Of a DNA stretch of 47,913 nt, positions 32,446 through 39,449 are shown in pieces (the first letter of the stretch is position 1; the number at the start of each line of letters is the position of its first letter). Made by a program: the position numbers and the translations under genes. Source of the stretch: a virus. The stretch lies in IMG/VR virus record IMGVR_UViG_3300025615_000008, positions 1-47,913 of that record, one strand, 5' to 3'. The notes beneath the pieces are model-generated. The model did no database searches. It was not told the origin of the DNA and saw nothing but the letters and a program-made list of their open reading frames with translations.

Positions 32446-33177
32446 TCAGCGCAGGACCGCGAAGTCGCCGACCTTGCCCTCGAGCCAGGCCGCGATCGCT
32501 TCCACCGCGTCGAGCTGCCACTGGCCGCCGTCCGCCTCCCAGAGCCCAACGATCGGAGCGGACCCCTTGCCCTCGACACGCAGGATGAACTTCGAGGCGG
32601 GCTGCGCGACCTCCCGGAACGTCCGGTAGGGTGCCAGCACCACCGGGTTCGGTACGTCGCTCTGTTCCTTCAGGCCGACCCGGGTGGTCACGTTCTGGCT
32701 CACGCCGTCGTCCTCGACCTGGACCTCGGCATCCCCGGTCACGTTGCCGATGAGCTTCAGCACGGTGGCGCGGTCCCCGCGATCCTCGAAGAGCGCCTGC
32801 AGCGAGATGTTCATCTCCACGAGCTGGCGGTATGTGTCGAAGAAGTTGGCGTCGAGGGCGGTCGTCTTCGCCTCGACGTAGGTCATCCGCACGGCCCGGG
32901 CCTGAAGCTTTGAGACCACGCGGACGGACGTGGGGGAGACCACGTGCACCATGCAGTCCGCGCCGTTGAGCTCGTCGCGGTTCGCCTCGATGTAGTCGAC
33001 GAGCCCTTGGAGCGAGTGGACCACCAGCGTCTTCGGCTCGTCGGGTGGCAGCTCCTTCGGCATGCGGTGGAGCTGGAGAGAGCTGAACTCCTCGCCGGTT
33101 GCGCTCTGGAAGAGGACCTCCTCGCCCGCGGCCAGCTGGGCGAGTTCCTTGATCGCGTTGACAGCTGTTCCGTCCAT
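32446..33177 (-). CDS. DUF2303-like conserved phage protein
   Basis: 243 residues from MDGTAVNAIKELAQLAAGEE (ATG at 33177 with AGAGGAGA upstream). KTLVVHSLQGLVDYIEANRD, VVLAPYRTFREVAQPASKF and ILRVEGKGSAP follow the pattern of DUF2303 proteins, typically encoded beside the 'replication terminator'-type protein found directly upstream here. Their biochemical function is unknown to me; genomic context links them to DNA replication or recombination. Confidence 0.65.
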   Translation of the reverse strand: MDGTAVNAIKELAQLAAGEEVLFQSATGEEFSSLQLHRMPKELPPDEPKTLVVHSLQGLVDYIEANRDELNGADCMVHVVSPTSVRVVSKLQARAVRMTYVEAKTTALDANFFDTYRQLVEMNISLQALFEDRGDRATVLKLIGNVTGDAEVQVEDDGVSQNVTTRVGLKEQSDVPNPVVLAPYRTFREVAQPASKFILRVEGKGSAPIVGLWEADGGQWQLDAVEAIAAWLEGKVGDFAVLR

Positions 33178-33252
33178 CGTCTGATTCTCCTCTCGCGTGA
33201 GGTGGTGAAGTGCGGAAATGCGCAATTCCGCATGGCGTCGGTTCGTGCTTTA

Positions 33253-33660
33253 TCAGTTGGCGGTTTCGCGCCGTGACCTGATGTCCAGGACCTCGCCCGT
33301 GCGGGCGTCCACGACGTCCTTCTCGTCCTGCGCCTCGCCTGCGCCCTCATCGAAGGGCAGGTCCTCCTGGGCGGTGTCGTGGGTGGTGGCGCGCGAGCCG
33401 TCCTTCTGGTGCCGCATGAAGACATGCCCGGCGAACGTCTCGAGGGAGGCGAGCTTCAGCTTCGATTCGAGGCGGCATGCGGCTTCGTTGCGGGACTTGT
33501 GGGGCTTGAACTTCACGGTCAGGGTGATGCTCCTGACCTCCTCCGGATCCGTGTTCGGATCCCGGATGTTCTCGAGCACCTTCTGGAAGAGGTGATCGAA
33601 CACCTTTGGGGCCATCCGGCCGGCCACAGTTTCGAGCGTGACTTCGGTGAGGTCTGTCAT
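33253..33660 (-). CDS. Conserved phage protein ('replication terminator protein'-like)
   Basis: 135 residues. TVAGRMAPKVFDHLFQKVLE, NIRDPNTDPEEVRSITLTVK and FKPHKSRNEAACRLESKLK match a widespread phage family (A...ExFxxAL..VxxNIxDPNTxxxxxRxITLxV) often auto-named replication terminator protein, without firm evidence. The tail is acidic (DLPFDEGAGEAQDEKDVVD), similar in style to single-strand-binding-protein tails. It pairs with the DUF2303-like gene downstream. Confidence 0.7.
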   Translation of the reverse strand: MTDLTEVTLETVAGRMAPKVFDHLFQKVLENIRDPNTDPEEVRSITLTVKFKPHKSRNEAACRLESKLKLASLETFAGHVFMRHQKDGSRATTHDTAQEDLPFDEGAGEAQDEKDVVDARTGEVLDIRSRRETAN

Positions 33661-33925
33661 GCCTGGGACCCTCCTGCGTGTAGATTCACGTGTAGATTCG
33701 CGGGCACGGAACGCGCTTCTCCCGACCCCCGCGATGTGCGGAAAGCGTTGGTATTACTGGCAATTGTGTATGGGCGAGGTTGTCCCAGAGCGGCCTTTAC
33801 GGGACTTTGGAACCGGCGGTGGTGGTTCGAATCCACCCGGGCCAATCTCAGAAGCCGTTGTGCGAGAACGGCTCCCGAGGGCCCCCGAATCGGGGGCCGA
33901 TTCACGTGTAGATTCACGTGTAGAT
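33661..33925. other. Structured non-coding locus: four 11-bp repeats, two hairpins, tRNA-like segment
   Basis: Four copies of CGTGTAGATTC occur in two pairs with 12-bp spacing: 33677-33687 and 33689-33699, then 33905-33915 and 33917-33927. Between them are a tRNA-like 3' half (33804-33844), a hairpin AGCCGTT/AACGGCT (33853-33873) and a GC palindrome GGCCCCCG/CGGGGGCC (33880-33898). Repeat pairs around a core recall attP arm sites or origin iterons. An open frame crosses the locus but its translation is that of the repeats and tRNA-like bases, not of a protein family. Confidence 0.5.
33804..33844 (+). other. tRNA-like 3' half (anticodon loop to acceptor strand), not an intact tRNA
   Basis: Plus strand: loop CTTTGGA (33805-33811, would place anticodon TTG, Gln), then the T arm GGTGG-TTCGAAT-CCACC (33821-33837) and CGGGCCA (33838-33844), which could be an acceptor 3' strand. 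Bases upstream do not supply TGGCCCG or a proper D arm, and the 5' anticodon stem mismatches. Such a 3' half is what tRNA-targeting attP sites carry. No integrase is present. Confidence 0.35.
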
Positions 33926-34366
33926 TCATGGCCGTTTCGGGGCCTCCTCCGGCAGGACTGGGTGCCCGCAGGCGCCGTCCGCAGCCCAGTCGTCGGGGTA
34001 GTGAAAGAGCCCGACGCCAGCCGGAGGCTCCGTCGTCGACACCATCCGGTCCTGCGACCAGTTCACGTGCTGCAGGATCCCAGCCCCGAGGTCATGCGGC
34101 CCGGGTCCAGGCTGGCATTTAGGGCAGGGCGCGGCGATGAACGGGACCGGGAGGACGAACCTCCCGGATGCCGTCTGGGGGACAGTGTCGGGTAACCGGT
34201 CCCGCACGACCTTGGGTGCGCGAGCGCGACGCTCCTCCCACTCTGGCGGAATCGGCGCCTGGTGATCTCTCGGGCCCTCGCAGCCGTCCTCGAGGAAGAA
34301 CTCCAGCTCAAAGCCGCAGTGGTCACAGCGGTACGTCATGACGTTCCAGTAGTGGCGCTCAGCCAT
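33926..34366 (-). CDS. Hypothetical zinc-ribbon protein
   Basis: 146 residues (MAERHYWNVMTYRCDHCGFE...). CDHCG near residue 14 and CPKCQPGPGPHD near 82 make two Cys pairs about 65 residues apart, a plausible split zinc ribbon; CGHPVLPE follows. PPEWEERRARAPKVVRDRLP is a polar linker. Not recognised. The start overlaps the small membrane-protein stop by eight bases. Confidence 0.65.
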   Translation of the reverse strand: MAERHYWNVMTYRCDHCGFELEFFLEDGCEGPRDHQAPIPPEWEERRARAPKVVRDRLPDTVPQTASGRFVLPVPFIAAPCPKCQPGPGPHDLGAGILQHVNWSQDRMVSTTEPPAGVGLFHYPDDWAADGACGHPVLPEEAPKRP

Positions 34367-34544
34367 CCCTCTGGCCTCCGGTCGTTAGAAAGTGGAGGGC
34401 GAAAAGGAGCAGGAGCCCGGCGATCGCCAGGCCGAAGAGGTCGCCCGATGGGGGATGGAACGTCGCCGTCGCGATCCCGCCGAGCGTCATGATAGCGACG
34501 CCCGCGAACAAGCCGGCCAGGGCACCGCGTTCCAGGGTGGTCAT
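34359..34544 (-). CDS. Small two-span membrane protein
   Basis: 61 residues. ALAGLFAGVAIMTLGGIATA (about 8-27) and LFGLAIAGLLLLFALHFL (about 36-53) are membrane segments. Overlaps upstream by ATGA. It sits in the accessory block far from the lysis genes, so a role in superinfection exclusion or host-membrane change is as likely as lysis. Not recognised. Confidence 0.6.
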   Translation of the reverse strand: MTTLERGALAGLFAGVAIMTLGGIATATFHPPSGDLFGLAIAGLLLLFALHFLTTGGQRDG

Positions 34545-34750
34545 GCGGCCGAGTCCTCCGAACTATCCGGGGTAGTGGAGAAGAGCGGGACGAATCTCCA
34601 CCATCGGGACTCCCTCCCGCGCTCGTAAGATTCGCCGGGTCCCGGTACCGCCTCCACGGAACACGTCACGCGGTACCATTCGTAGATAGTCAGCGAAAAC
34701 TCGGCGTCGAGGTCCGTCGGGATGCGCTCACCCCGCGTCAGGTCAAACAT
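34541..34750 (-). CDS. Short paralogue of the MFDLTRGERIP protein
   Basis: 69 residues (MFDLTRGERIPTDLDAEFSL then IYEWYRVTCSVEAVPGPGES). Aligns with the 71-residue protein at 37550-37765 at both the N-terminal 20 residues and the WYRVTCSVEA segment, but lacks about 27 residues between them and has a different C-terminus (RWWRFVPLFSTTP). The ATG lies eight bases inside the end of the methyltransferase gene, in a 44-bp stretch identical to the junction at 37734-37777. Confidence 0.6.
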   Translation of the reverse strand: MFDLTRGERIPTDLDAEFSLTIYEWYRVTCSVEAVPGPGESYERGRESRWWRFVPLFSTTPDSSEDSAA

Positions 34751-34762
34751 CGGGTTCCTCCC
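34719..34762. repeat. 44-bp gene-junction repeat, copy 1
   Basis: Identical to 37734-37777. On the minus strand both copies contain a ribosome site, the last codons EEPDV-stop of the upstream gene, and the start MFDLTRGERIP of the downstream gene. The upstream genes differ completely (methyltransferase here, pentapeptide-repeat protein there). Confidence 0.9.
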
Positions 34763-36041
34763 TCTCGGGGGTGGCGAGATGTTTGCCGATCCAACTGACC
34801 ACGTTCACGGTGACTGCGTTGCCTAGCATCCGGTAGCGGGGTCCATCGGCTAGATCCCTGCGCTTGCCGTCTTGATCTACGCCCCACTCCGTCCATCCGT
34901 CAGGGAATCCCTGGAGGCGTTCGCATTCTCTTGGCGTAAGCCGGCGGGGGACGGTGCCACGCACGACCATGTTCCGCGGCATCGAGTCCTTGCCCGCGCT
35001 GGCTCCGTGATGCTTGTGGAATGAGGCCGTGATGGGATCAGCTACCGCCTGCGCCACGATCGGCGTTCCCCGGCCCGTGCCGTCCTCGCTGGCGTCGAAG
35101 CCTTCGGCGCGGAGGCAATGGGCGATGGCTGGCGCGTGAGCTCCGGCCGCGAGCGGGTGGCACGGGTCGCCCGCCTTCGGGTTGCTGTAGTTCGCCGCGC
35201 TGGTGATCTGAGTCGTGTCGAAGGCGATGATGTTCCCGTTGTCACAATTGCTGTTCGGCCCCTTCCCTTCGCCGGCAGTAAGTGGGTGGGCCAGCACGTT
35301 GGGGTCCTGCCCCCGGCTTTCACCTACTCTTGCGACACCCCGGCCCGAGCCTGTAAGGCTTGGCGCAGACTCACGGGTAGTTCCTTTCCCCGCTTTTCGG
35401 CTCGGCGCAGGATGCCCCGACAGGCCTTCGGGGATAGCCAGTATTTCTCCGGGACATGGGGCTCCAGGATCTCGTGTAGCGAGCACAAAGACCCGGTGCC
35501 GTCGCTGGGCCACTCCGAAGTATTTAGAGTCCAGCACCCGCCAGGCCCCCACATACCCGAGGTGCGCCAACCCATGAAGGACGACGGCCATGTTGCGGCC
35601 CGTATGAGACGCAAGGAGTCCTGCAAGGGCATGGCACAGATCGCACTCGACAGCCCCCGAACGCTCGCGGACCCTTCGATGGATTCGGCGGATTCGCGCA
35701 GCGGATCGGCAACTAATGCAGCCACATCCCGACAGAAGCCCAGGGACGTTCTCGATGAGAACCCAACGGGGAGCGCACTCAGCGACGATGCGATGGAACT
35801 CGTACCAGAGCCCACTACGCTCGCCGTCAAGGCCCGCACGGCGGCCCGCAACGCTGAGATCCTGGCACGGGAATCCGCCGCAGATGAGATCAACGGGAGC
35901 GAGGCTTGACGGTCCGACATTATCCACGTCCTCATGTAGGTCCACGTCCGGCCAGTGTCTTCGGAGCACGGCCCTCGCCTGCGGGTCGATTTCGACTTGC
36001 CACGCGCACCGCATCCCGGCACGCTCGAGGCCAAGGTCCAT
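34743..36041 (-). CDS. C5-cytosine DNA methyltransferase, main part (motif I cut off by an insertion)
   Basis: 432 residues from the in-frame ATG at 36041 (MDLGLERAGMRCAWQVEIDP). Motif IV GGFPCQDLSVAG with catalytic Cys59 (PCQ at 58-60), motif VI LIENVPGLLSG, motif VIII QRRHRVFVLA and motifs IX-X (RRLTPRECERLQGFPDGW, YRMLGNAVTVNV) are present; a Cys-rich insert (CGCISC, CDLCHA) may bind zinc. The AdoMet-binding motif I FxGxGG is missing and is found 520 bp upstream (36559-36597), separated by an HNH gene. C5 enzymes methylate DNA to evade host restriction. Without the 12-residue piece this product probably cannot bind AdoMet well. Confidence 0.85.
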   Translation of the reverse strand: MDLGLERAGMRCAWQVEIDPQARAVLRRHWPDVDLHEDVDNVGPSSLAPVDLICGGFPCQDLSVAGRRAGLDGERSGLWYEFHRIVAECAPRWVLIENVPGLLSGCGCISCRSAARIRRIHRRVRERSGAVECDLCHALAGLLASHTGRNMAVVLHGLAHLGYVGAWRVLDSKYFGVAQRRHRVFVLATRDPGAPCPGEILAIPEGLSGHPAPSRKAGKGTTRESAPSLTGSGRGVARVGESRGQDPNVLAHPLTAGEGKGPNSNCDNGNIIAFDTTQITSAANYSNPKAGDPCHPLAAGAHAPAIAHCLRAEGFDASEDGTGRGTPIVAQAVADPITASFHKHHGASAGKDSMPRNMVVRGTVPRRLTPRECERLQGFPDGWTEWGVDQDGKRRDLADGPRYRMLGNAVTVNVVSWIGKHLATPEREEPDV

Positions 36042-36086
36042 GCCGCCAACTAAATGCCCGCGAATAGCGAACCGAACGTAAGCGTT

Positions 36087-36527
36087 CTAGTCGCCATCGC
36101 GGGCCAACCTCATGCATTCGATGTTGTTGATTTTCCCGTCGTACTTCCGATGACAGGATCGGCACATTCTGCGGTAGTCTTCCAAGTCTTCGATCTTCCC
36201 CGTAAGGTTGGCCCAGTCGTATGACCTGCGTCTATCGGTAGTACCGCATACATCACACCGCTGCGGTTGCCCGAATCTTGTGGTAAGCCTGTGGTGCATG
36301 GCTTTATATGTGGCATCATCCCCTTTCCACATATGGTTTGCTTCTCCCCACTGGTCCCGCTTGGCAGCGACCCTCGCGGGAATACCCCACCGCCTCATGG
36401 CCCTCCACACCACCTTTTGCGTGGTACCCCACTTGTTCGCCACCTCTGCTTGCGTCATGCCGGAGTCGTAATCTCGGCGCAACTCTTCTTCGGAGAATGG
36501 CACGGAATAGGTGTGCTGGTTGCTCAT
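36087..36527 (-). CDS. HNH homing-type endonuclease inserted in the methyltransferase gene
   Basis: 146 residues. N-terminal HTH-like region (FSEEELRRDYDSGMTQAEVA, NKWGTTQKVVWRAMRRWG) for DNA recognition, then an HNH domain: AMHHRLTTRFGQPQRCDVCG, SYDWANLTGKIEDLEDYRRM and CRSCHRKYDGKI, with two Cys pairs and the Asn/His. Mobile HNH genes insert at sites matching their own target. Here it lies inside motif I of the methyltransferase, in the same reading frame as the downstream part but separated by TAG and 15 codons. Its bases are less GC-rich than the host gene. No good ribosome site is seen. Confidence 0.8.
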   Translation of the reverse strand: MSNQHTYSVPFSEEELRRDYDSGMTQAEVANKWGTTQKVVWRAMRRWGIPARVAAKRDQWGEANHMWKGDDATYKAMHHRLTTRFGQPQRCDVCGTTDRRRSYDWANLTGKIEDLEDYRRMCRSCHRKYDGKINNIECMRLARDGD

Positions 36528-36558
36528 GCGGTGAACGTACCTATGCCAGCTATCGTAG

Positions 36559-36597
36559 TCAACCGCCGATGCCGGAGAAGAGGCTTCCGAATATCAC
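36559..36597 (-). pseudogene. 5' fragment of the C5-cytosine methyltransferase (motif I)
   Basis: GTG at 36597 opens VIFGSLFSGIGG and then TGA. FSGIGG is motif I of C5 methyltransferases, whose next residues should be MDLGLERAGM, exactly what starts the part at 36041. The GTG overlaps the TGA of the upstream gene (GTGA) and has GGGGAGGG upstream, showing this was the original start of a 444-residue protein. GGCGG occurs at both edges of the 520-bp insertion. Confidence 0.8.
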
Positions 36598-37553
36598 GTC
36601 CCCTCCCCGGTGTGCCCCGTGGGGGCGGCGGGTAGGGCATCGTACTCGCTGGCGGGCACGGGGTGGAAGTCGTCGTAACCGTGTCTGTGTTTGTTCAGAC
36701 TCCACGCCTCCTGGACCGCCTCGCTCCAAGTGGTATATCGTGTGATCGGCGTCCTCCAGCGGTACCCTCCCCATGAGGCGCGGCAGGCTAGTATCCACCC
36801 CGGCTCGGGAGCGGGGACGACCTTCCATCCGTCATCCCATTCGAGCGCGATCCTCCCCGAGCCTTCTGGGTTGTAGGGGATTGTGACGGTCTCTCTGTCC
36901 TCCTCCTGGGGCCGAGCGCGTGAGCATGGCTCCTTGGCTTCCTGGTCGGTTGCGTCGTATCCGCATTGGCGACAGACGCCATCGGGGGTCGGTAGGTGCC
37001 ACAGGTGCGACGGGTCAGCCTGGGCGGCGATGTCGTATAGGCTCCCCTCTGCCCCTTGGCGGGACAGGGCGAAGAACGACAGCACCTCGTCTGCGGTAGC
37101 GGGTCGAAGCTCTCCGAGCCACCACTCGTCACCGACTAGGCAACCCTCGCTGCGGTAAGTGTCGCCCTCTCCGCCGGCCATATCGGCTTCAGTCAGGCAC
37201 CACTTTCGGCCTTCCCAGATGCTCCACCCTTCGGGCGCGTTCTCCACAACATTCTCTGGGGCTTCGTCGGCGCTCGTCATCCCTATCCCACCGGAGTCGC
37301 GCCACCAAATGGTGGTCTCTTGGAATTTGTCGGTGAACCACAACTCCTCTACGTGGCGCTCCCGATCCGTCTGCTCCCGCCTCTCGGGGACGCGGCGGTA
37401 GGTAGCAAGGACCATCAAGGGGCGAAAGCAGCAGCTATCGAGAACCGGATGGGTGCAGCCCTCGTCAGGCGACCACGAACCACGGAAGTACCTATGGCCA
37501 CGATCACATCCAACATAGTCCACACGGTCGGGTCCGATGCGCTTCTCGCTCAT
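36594..37553 (-). CDS. Hypothetical accessory protein with C-terminal phage domain
   Basis: 319 residues from MSEKRIGPDRVDYVGCDRGH (ATG at 37553, ATGA overlap with the upstream gene). N-terminal His/Cys-rich part (CDRGHRYFRG, CTHPVLDSCCFRP); middle WSIWEGRKWCLTEADMAGGE; the repeat-derived word LSRQGAEG (37043-37067) shared with 38138-39256; CRQCGYDATD; and an end rich in Trp and Arg (WGGYRWRTPITRYTTWSEAV) then TGHTGEGT. Looks composite, assembled from several small modules. Function is not recognised. Confidence 0.65.
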   Translation of the reverse strand: MSEKRIGPDRVDYVGCDRGHRYFRGSWSPDEGCTHPVLDSCCFRPLMVLATYRRVPERREQTDRERHVEELWFTDKFQETTIWWRDSGGIGMTSADEAPENVVENAPEGWSIWEGRKWCLTEADMAGGEGDTYRSEGCLVGDEWWLGELRPATADEVLSFFALSRQGAEGSLYDIAAQADPSHLWHLPTPDGVCRQCGYDATDQEAKEPCSRARPQEEDRETVTIPYNPEGSGRIALEWDDGWKVVPAPEPGWILACRASWGGYRWRTPITRYTTWSEAVQEAWSLNKHRHGYDDFHPVPASEYDALPAAPTGHTGEGT

Positions 37554-37765
37554 TCGGGTTCCTCCCCACATGGGTCTGGGATGGCCTCCACGGAACAAGT
37601 CACGCGGTACCACTGGCCATCATGTTCGATTTCGTGGACGCCGATGGGGGTGCCTTCGTCGATGAGCCACACGAAAGGGTACTCGCCGCTCGGGTCGTCC
37701 GTCGTTAGGCAGAACTCGGCGTCGAGATCGGCGGGGATGCGCTCACCCCGCGTCAGGTCAAACAT
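37550..37765 (-). CDS. Hypothetical protein, MFDLTRGERIP family
   Basis: 71 residues (MFDLTRGERIPADLDAEFCL, SGEYPFVWLIDEGTPIGVHE, QWYRVTCSVEAIPDPCGEEP). A compact beta-rich protein, longer paralogue of 34541-34750. Start lies in the 44-bp repeated junction. The long open frame upstream (to 38035) is a shadow of the pentapeptide repeats. Not recognised. Confidence 0.65.
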   Translation of the reverse strand: MFDLTRGERIPADLDAEFCLTTDDPSGEYPFVWLIDEGTPIGVHEIEHDGQWYRVTCSVEAIPDPCGEEPE

Positions 37766-37777
37766 CGGGTTCCTCCC
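37734..37777. repeat. 44-bp gene-junction repeat, copy 2
   Basis: Identical to 34719-34762; contains the end (EEPDV) of the pentapeptide-repeat gene and the start of the MFDLTRGERIP gene. See copy 1. Confidence 0.9.
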
Positions 37778-38141
37778 CGTCCAGCACGGCGCCCCTGAGG
37801 TCGGCGCCCCTGAGGTCGGCGTCCCTGAGGTCGGCGCCCCCGAGGTAGGCGTACCTGAGGCTGGCGGCCCCGAGGTCGGCGGCCCCGAGGTAGGCGCCCC
37901 CGAGGTTGGCGCCCCTGAGGTTGGCGCCCCCGAGGTCGGCGTACCTGAGGTCGGCGCCCCCGAGGTTGGCGCCCCTGAGGTTGGCGCCCCTGAGGTCGGC
38001 GCCCCCGAGGTCGGCGCCCCTGAGGTCGGCGCCATCCTCCAGCGCGGCTGTCACCGCCTCACGGATCGTCGGGGTATCCTCACTGCGGTACAGCACGTCT
38101 CGGGTATAGCGGTGTCTGATCTCGATCTGCCGGGCGCTCAT
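37758..38141 (-). CDS. Pentapeptide-repeat protein
   Basis: 127 residues from MSARQIEIRHRYTRDVLYRS (ATG at 38141, ATGA overlap upstream). After an N-terminal helix-like region (TIREAVTAALEDGADL) about 15 repeats of A(D/N)LxG follow (GADLRGADLGG, GANLRGANLGG, ADLGAASLRYAYL). Such repeats fold into a right-handed square helix that in some proteins mimics DNA and shields topoisomerases. Phage copies may block host enzymes. The ending DGEEPDV is shared with the methyltransferase C-terminus. Confidence 0.8.
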   Translation of the reverse strand: MSARQIEIRHRYTRDVLYRSEDTPTIREAVTAALEDGADLRGADLGGADLRGANLRGANLGGADLRYADLGGANLRGANLGGAYLGAADLGAASLRYAYLGGADLRDADLRGADLRGAVLDGEEPDV

Positions 38142-39256
38142 TGGTCTTCCTCCCTCCAGATGTGCCCCGTGATCCATGCGGGCGCACCGTCAATGTCCCA
38201 CTTCGCCAGCTCAGCCCGTGCCCATTCGCGCTCTGGGTGCTCCCTCTCGGGGGTGGCGGGACGAGACGCGGCGAACCCGGAATACGCTGGATGGGTCCCC
38301 ACCTCCAGCGCGTGTAGCGCCCATCCGGGCAGGGTGCGCCTCGTCCCCTTCACGCGCTGCCCGCAGTTGTGTGCTGCGGCGTCGAGATCCTTTCCTTGGG
38401 GGACGGAGCGGAGAATGGCGGCGATCTTCCCGGTTGCGGCCTCGAGAGCGGCCAAGGCAAGATTGGCCATACACGACCCGCACCAGTCTTCGCGGTAGTC
38501 GTACATCTCTGGACAGGACTTGGGCTCACAATCGCGGGTGAGACAGGTTTCACTCGCCGAACGATGCAGGGCTGACATCACCAGGTCCCACGCCCTCTTC
38601 TCCTCCAACCCATTGCTTTCTCCCTCCCCGGTATGCCCGGTATGCCCCTTGGGCTGCTCGATCTGCCGCGCTTCCATCTTCACGCGCACGTCGGCCCAAT
38701 CAGGGTCAAATCCGTGGAGGTGCCCGCTTTCTTCCGGGCAGGCGTGGTGCCTGGCGTCTTCCCCGCAGATGCACGTCCGCAGATTCCAGTACGCCGACTT
38801 GGCGTCATCTAAGTCTCTGCGCTCCTTGGGCTGGGCACGGAGAGCGGCGATACGTGCCACGGGGTCGTAACTGCGCCGATACTCGGTCCACGCTGCGTGC
38901 GCGCCACCGTCGTCCTCGTGCTCATGGTGGCGGTGCGTGGCGCTCAGCGTGTACCCGGCCCAGAATACGCTGCGAACTTCAGCGTCAACCGCGTCCACGA
39001 AGTTGTCCTCCTTCCCCTCTGCCCCTTGGCGGGACAGACGAGCAACCGGGAACTGACTGTCGGCGTCATGTAGAACGCGGCATAGGTATGCGCCACCTTG
39101 GCCTATGTACCGAGAAGTGATCCGGTCGTAGAACTCGGACGCAGCGGCAAGTCCCATCTTGTGAGTCACCGTCAGGGGTCCACCGTCCTCCGTGACGTGG
39201 ACAACGACGCAATCCTCCCGCTCCTCCTGCTCTTGGTCCTTCAGCTTCTCACTCAT
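38138..39256 (-). CDS. Large accessory protein, hypothetical
   Basis: 372 residues from MSEKLKDQEQEEREDCVVVH (ATG at 39256, ATGA overlap). The N-terminal part (GPLTVTHKMGLAAASEFYDR, VARLSRQGAEGKEDNFVDAV) includes a 25-bp exact repeat shared with 36594-37553. A His-rich stretch (SATHRHHEHEDDG), CICGEDARHHACPEESGHLH with possible metal ligands, and KGHTGHTGEGESN follow. The C-terminus (TPEREHPEREWARAELAKWD) includes TPERE, also present at the end of the methyltransferase. Appears modular; not recognised. Confidence 0.6.
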   Translation of the reverse strand: MSEKLKDQEQEEREDCVVVHVTEDGGPLTVTHKMGLAAASEFYDRITSRYIGQGGAYLCRVLHDADSQFPVARLSRQGAEGKEDNFVDAVDAEVRSVFWAGYTLSATHRHHEHEDDGGAHAAWTEYRRSYDPVARIAALRAQPKERRDLDDAKSAYWNLRTCICGEDARHHACPEESGHLHGFDPDWADVRVKMEARQIEQPKGHTGHTGEGESNGLEEKRAWDLVMSALHRSASETCLTRDCEPKSCPEMYDYREDWCGSCMANLALAALEAATGKIAAILRSVPQGKDLDAAAHNCGQRVKGTRRTLPGWALHALEVGTHPAYSGFAASRPATPEREHPEREWARAELAKWDIDGAPAWITGHIWREEDQ

Positions 39257-39426
39257 TCTTCCTCCCCGTCCAGCAGCTTGACGGCGCCCCCGAGCTCGGC
39301 GTCCTGGTCGACCGGGCGCGACACGCGGTCGAGTTCCTTCTGGCCTTCGCGGAGCCCGTGGCGCGTCACCCAGCCGAACGGCACGCCGATGCAGAGTCCT
39401 ACGAAGATCCATGGGAGCGCTCCCAT
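39253..39426 (-). CDS. Small membrane-anchored protein
   Basis: 57 residues from MGALPWIFVGLCIGVPFGWV (ATG at 39426, ribosome site GAGGAGGATTCGC). One N-terminal membrane segment followed by a charged tail (REGQKELDRVSRPVDQDAEL) ending LLDGEEE. Overlaps the next gene by ATGA. Possible inner-membrane anchor; not recognised. Confidence 0.6.
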   Translation of the reverse strand: MGALPWIFVGLCIGVPFGWVTRHGLREGQKELDRVSRPVDQDAELGGAVKLLDGEEE

Positions 39427-39449
39427 GCGAATCCTCCTCACCCTCGCTC

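Noticed and set aside
33771-33844. Intact tRNA-Gln gene
   Set aside because: T arm and anticodon loop are good, but the 5' acceptor strand, D arm and anticodon stem do not pair. Kept only as a tRNA-like 3' half.
33657-33929. 90-residue minus-strand open frame over the repeat locus
   Set aside because: Its translation (NLHVNLHVN repeats and a tRNA-derived VDSNHH stretch) comes from the 11-bp repeats and tRNA-like bases; such translations are common false genes.
36042-36561. Intein or standard group I/II intron in the methyltransferase
   Set aside because: An intein is excluded by stop codons; group I fails because only about 75 bases lie outside the HNH frame and the edges do not give U at the 5' exon end with G at the intron end in frame; no group II GUGYG start. 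An atypical element remains possible.
37785-38040. CRISPR-like short repeats
   Set aside because: The 15-bp periodicity is the coding of pentapeptide repeats.
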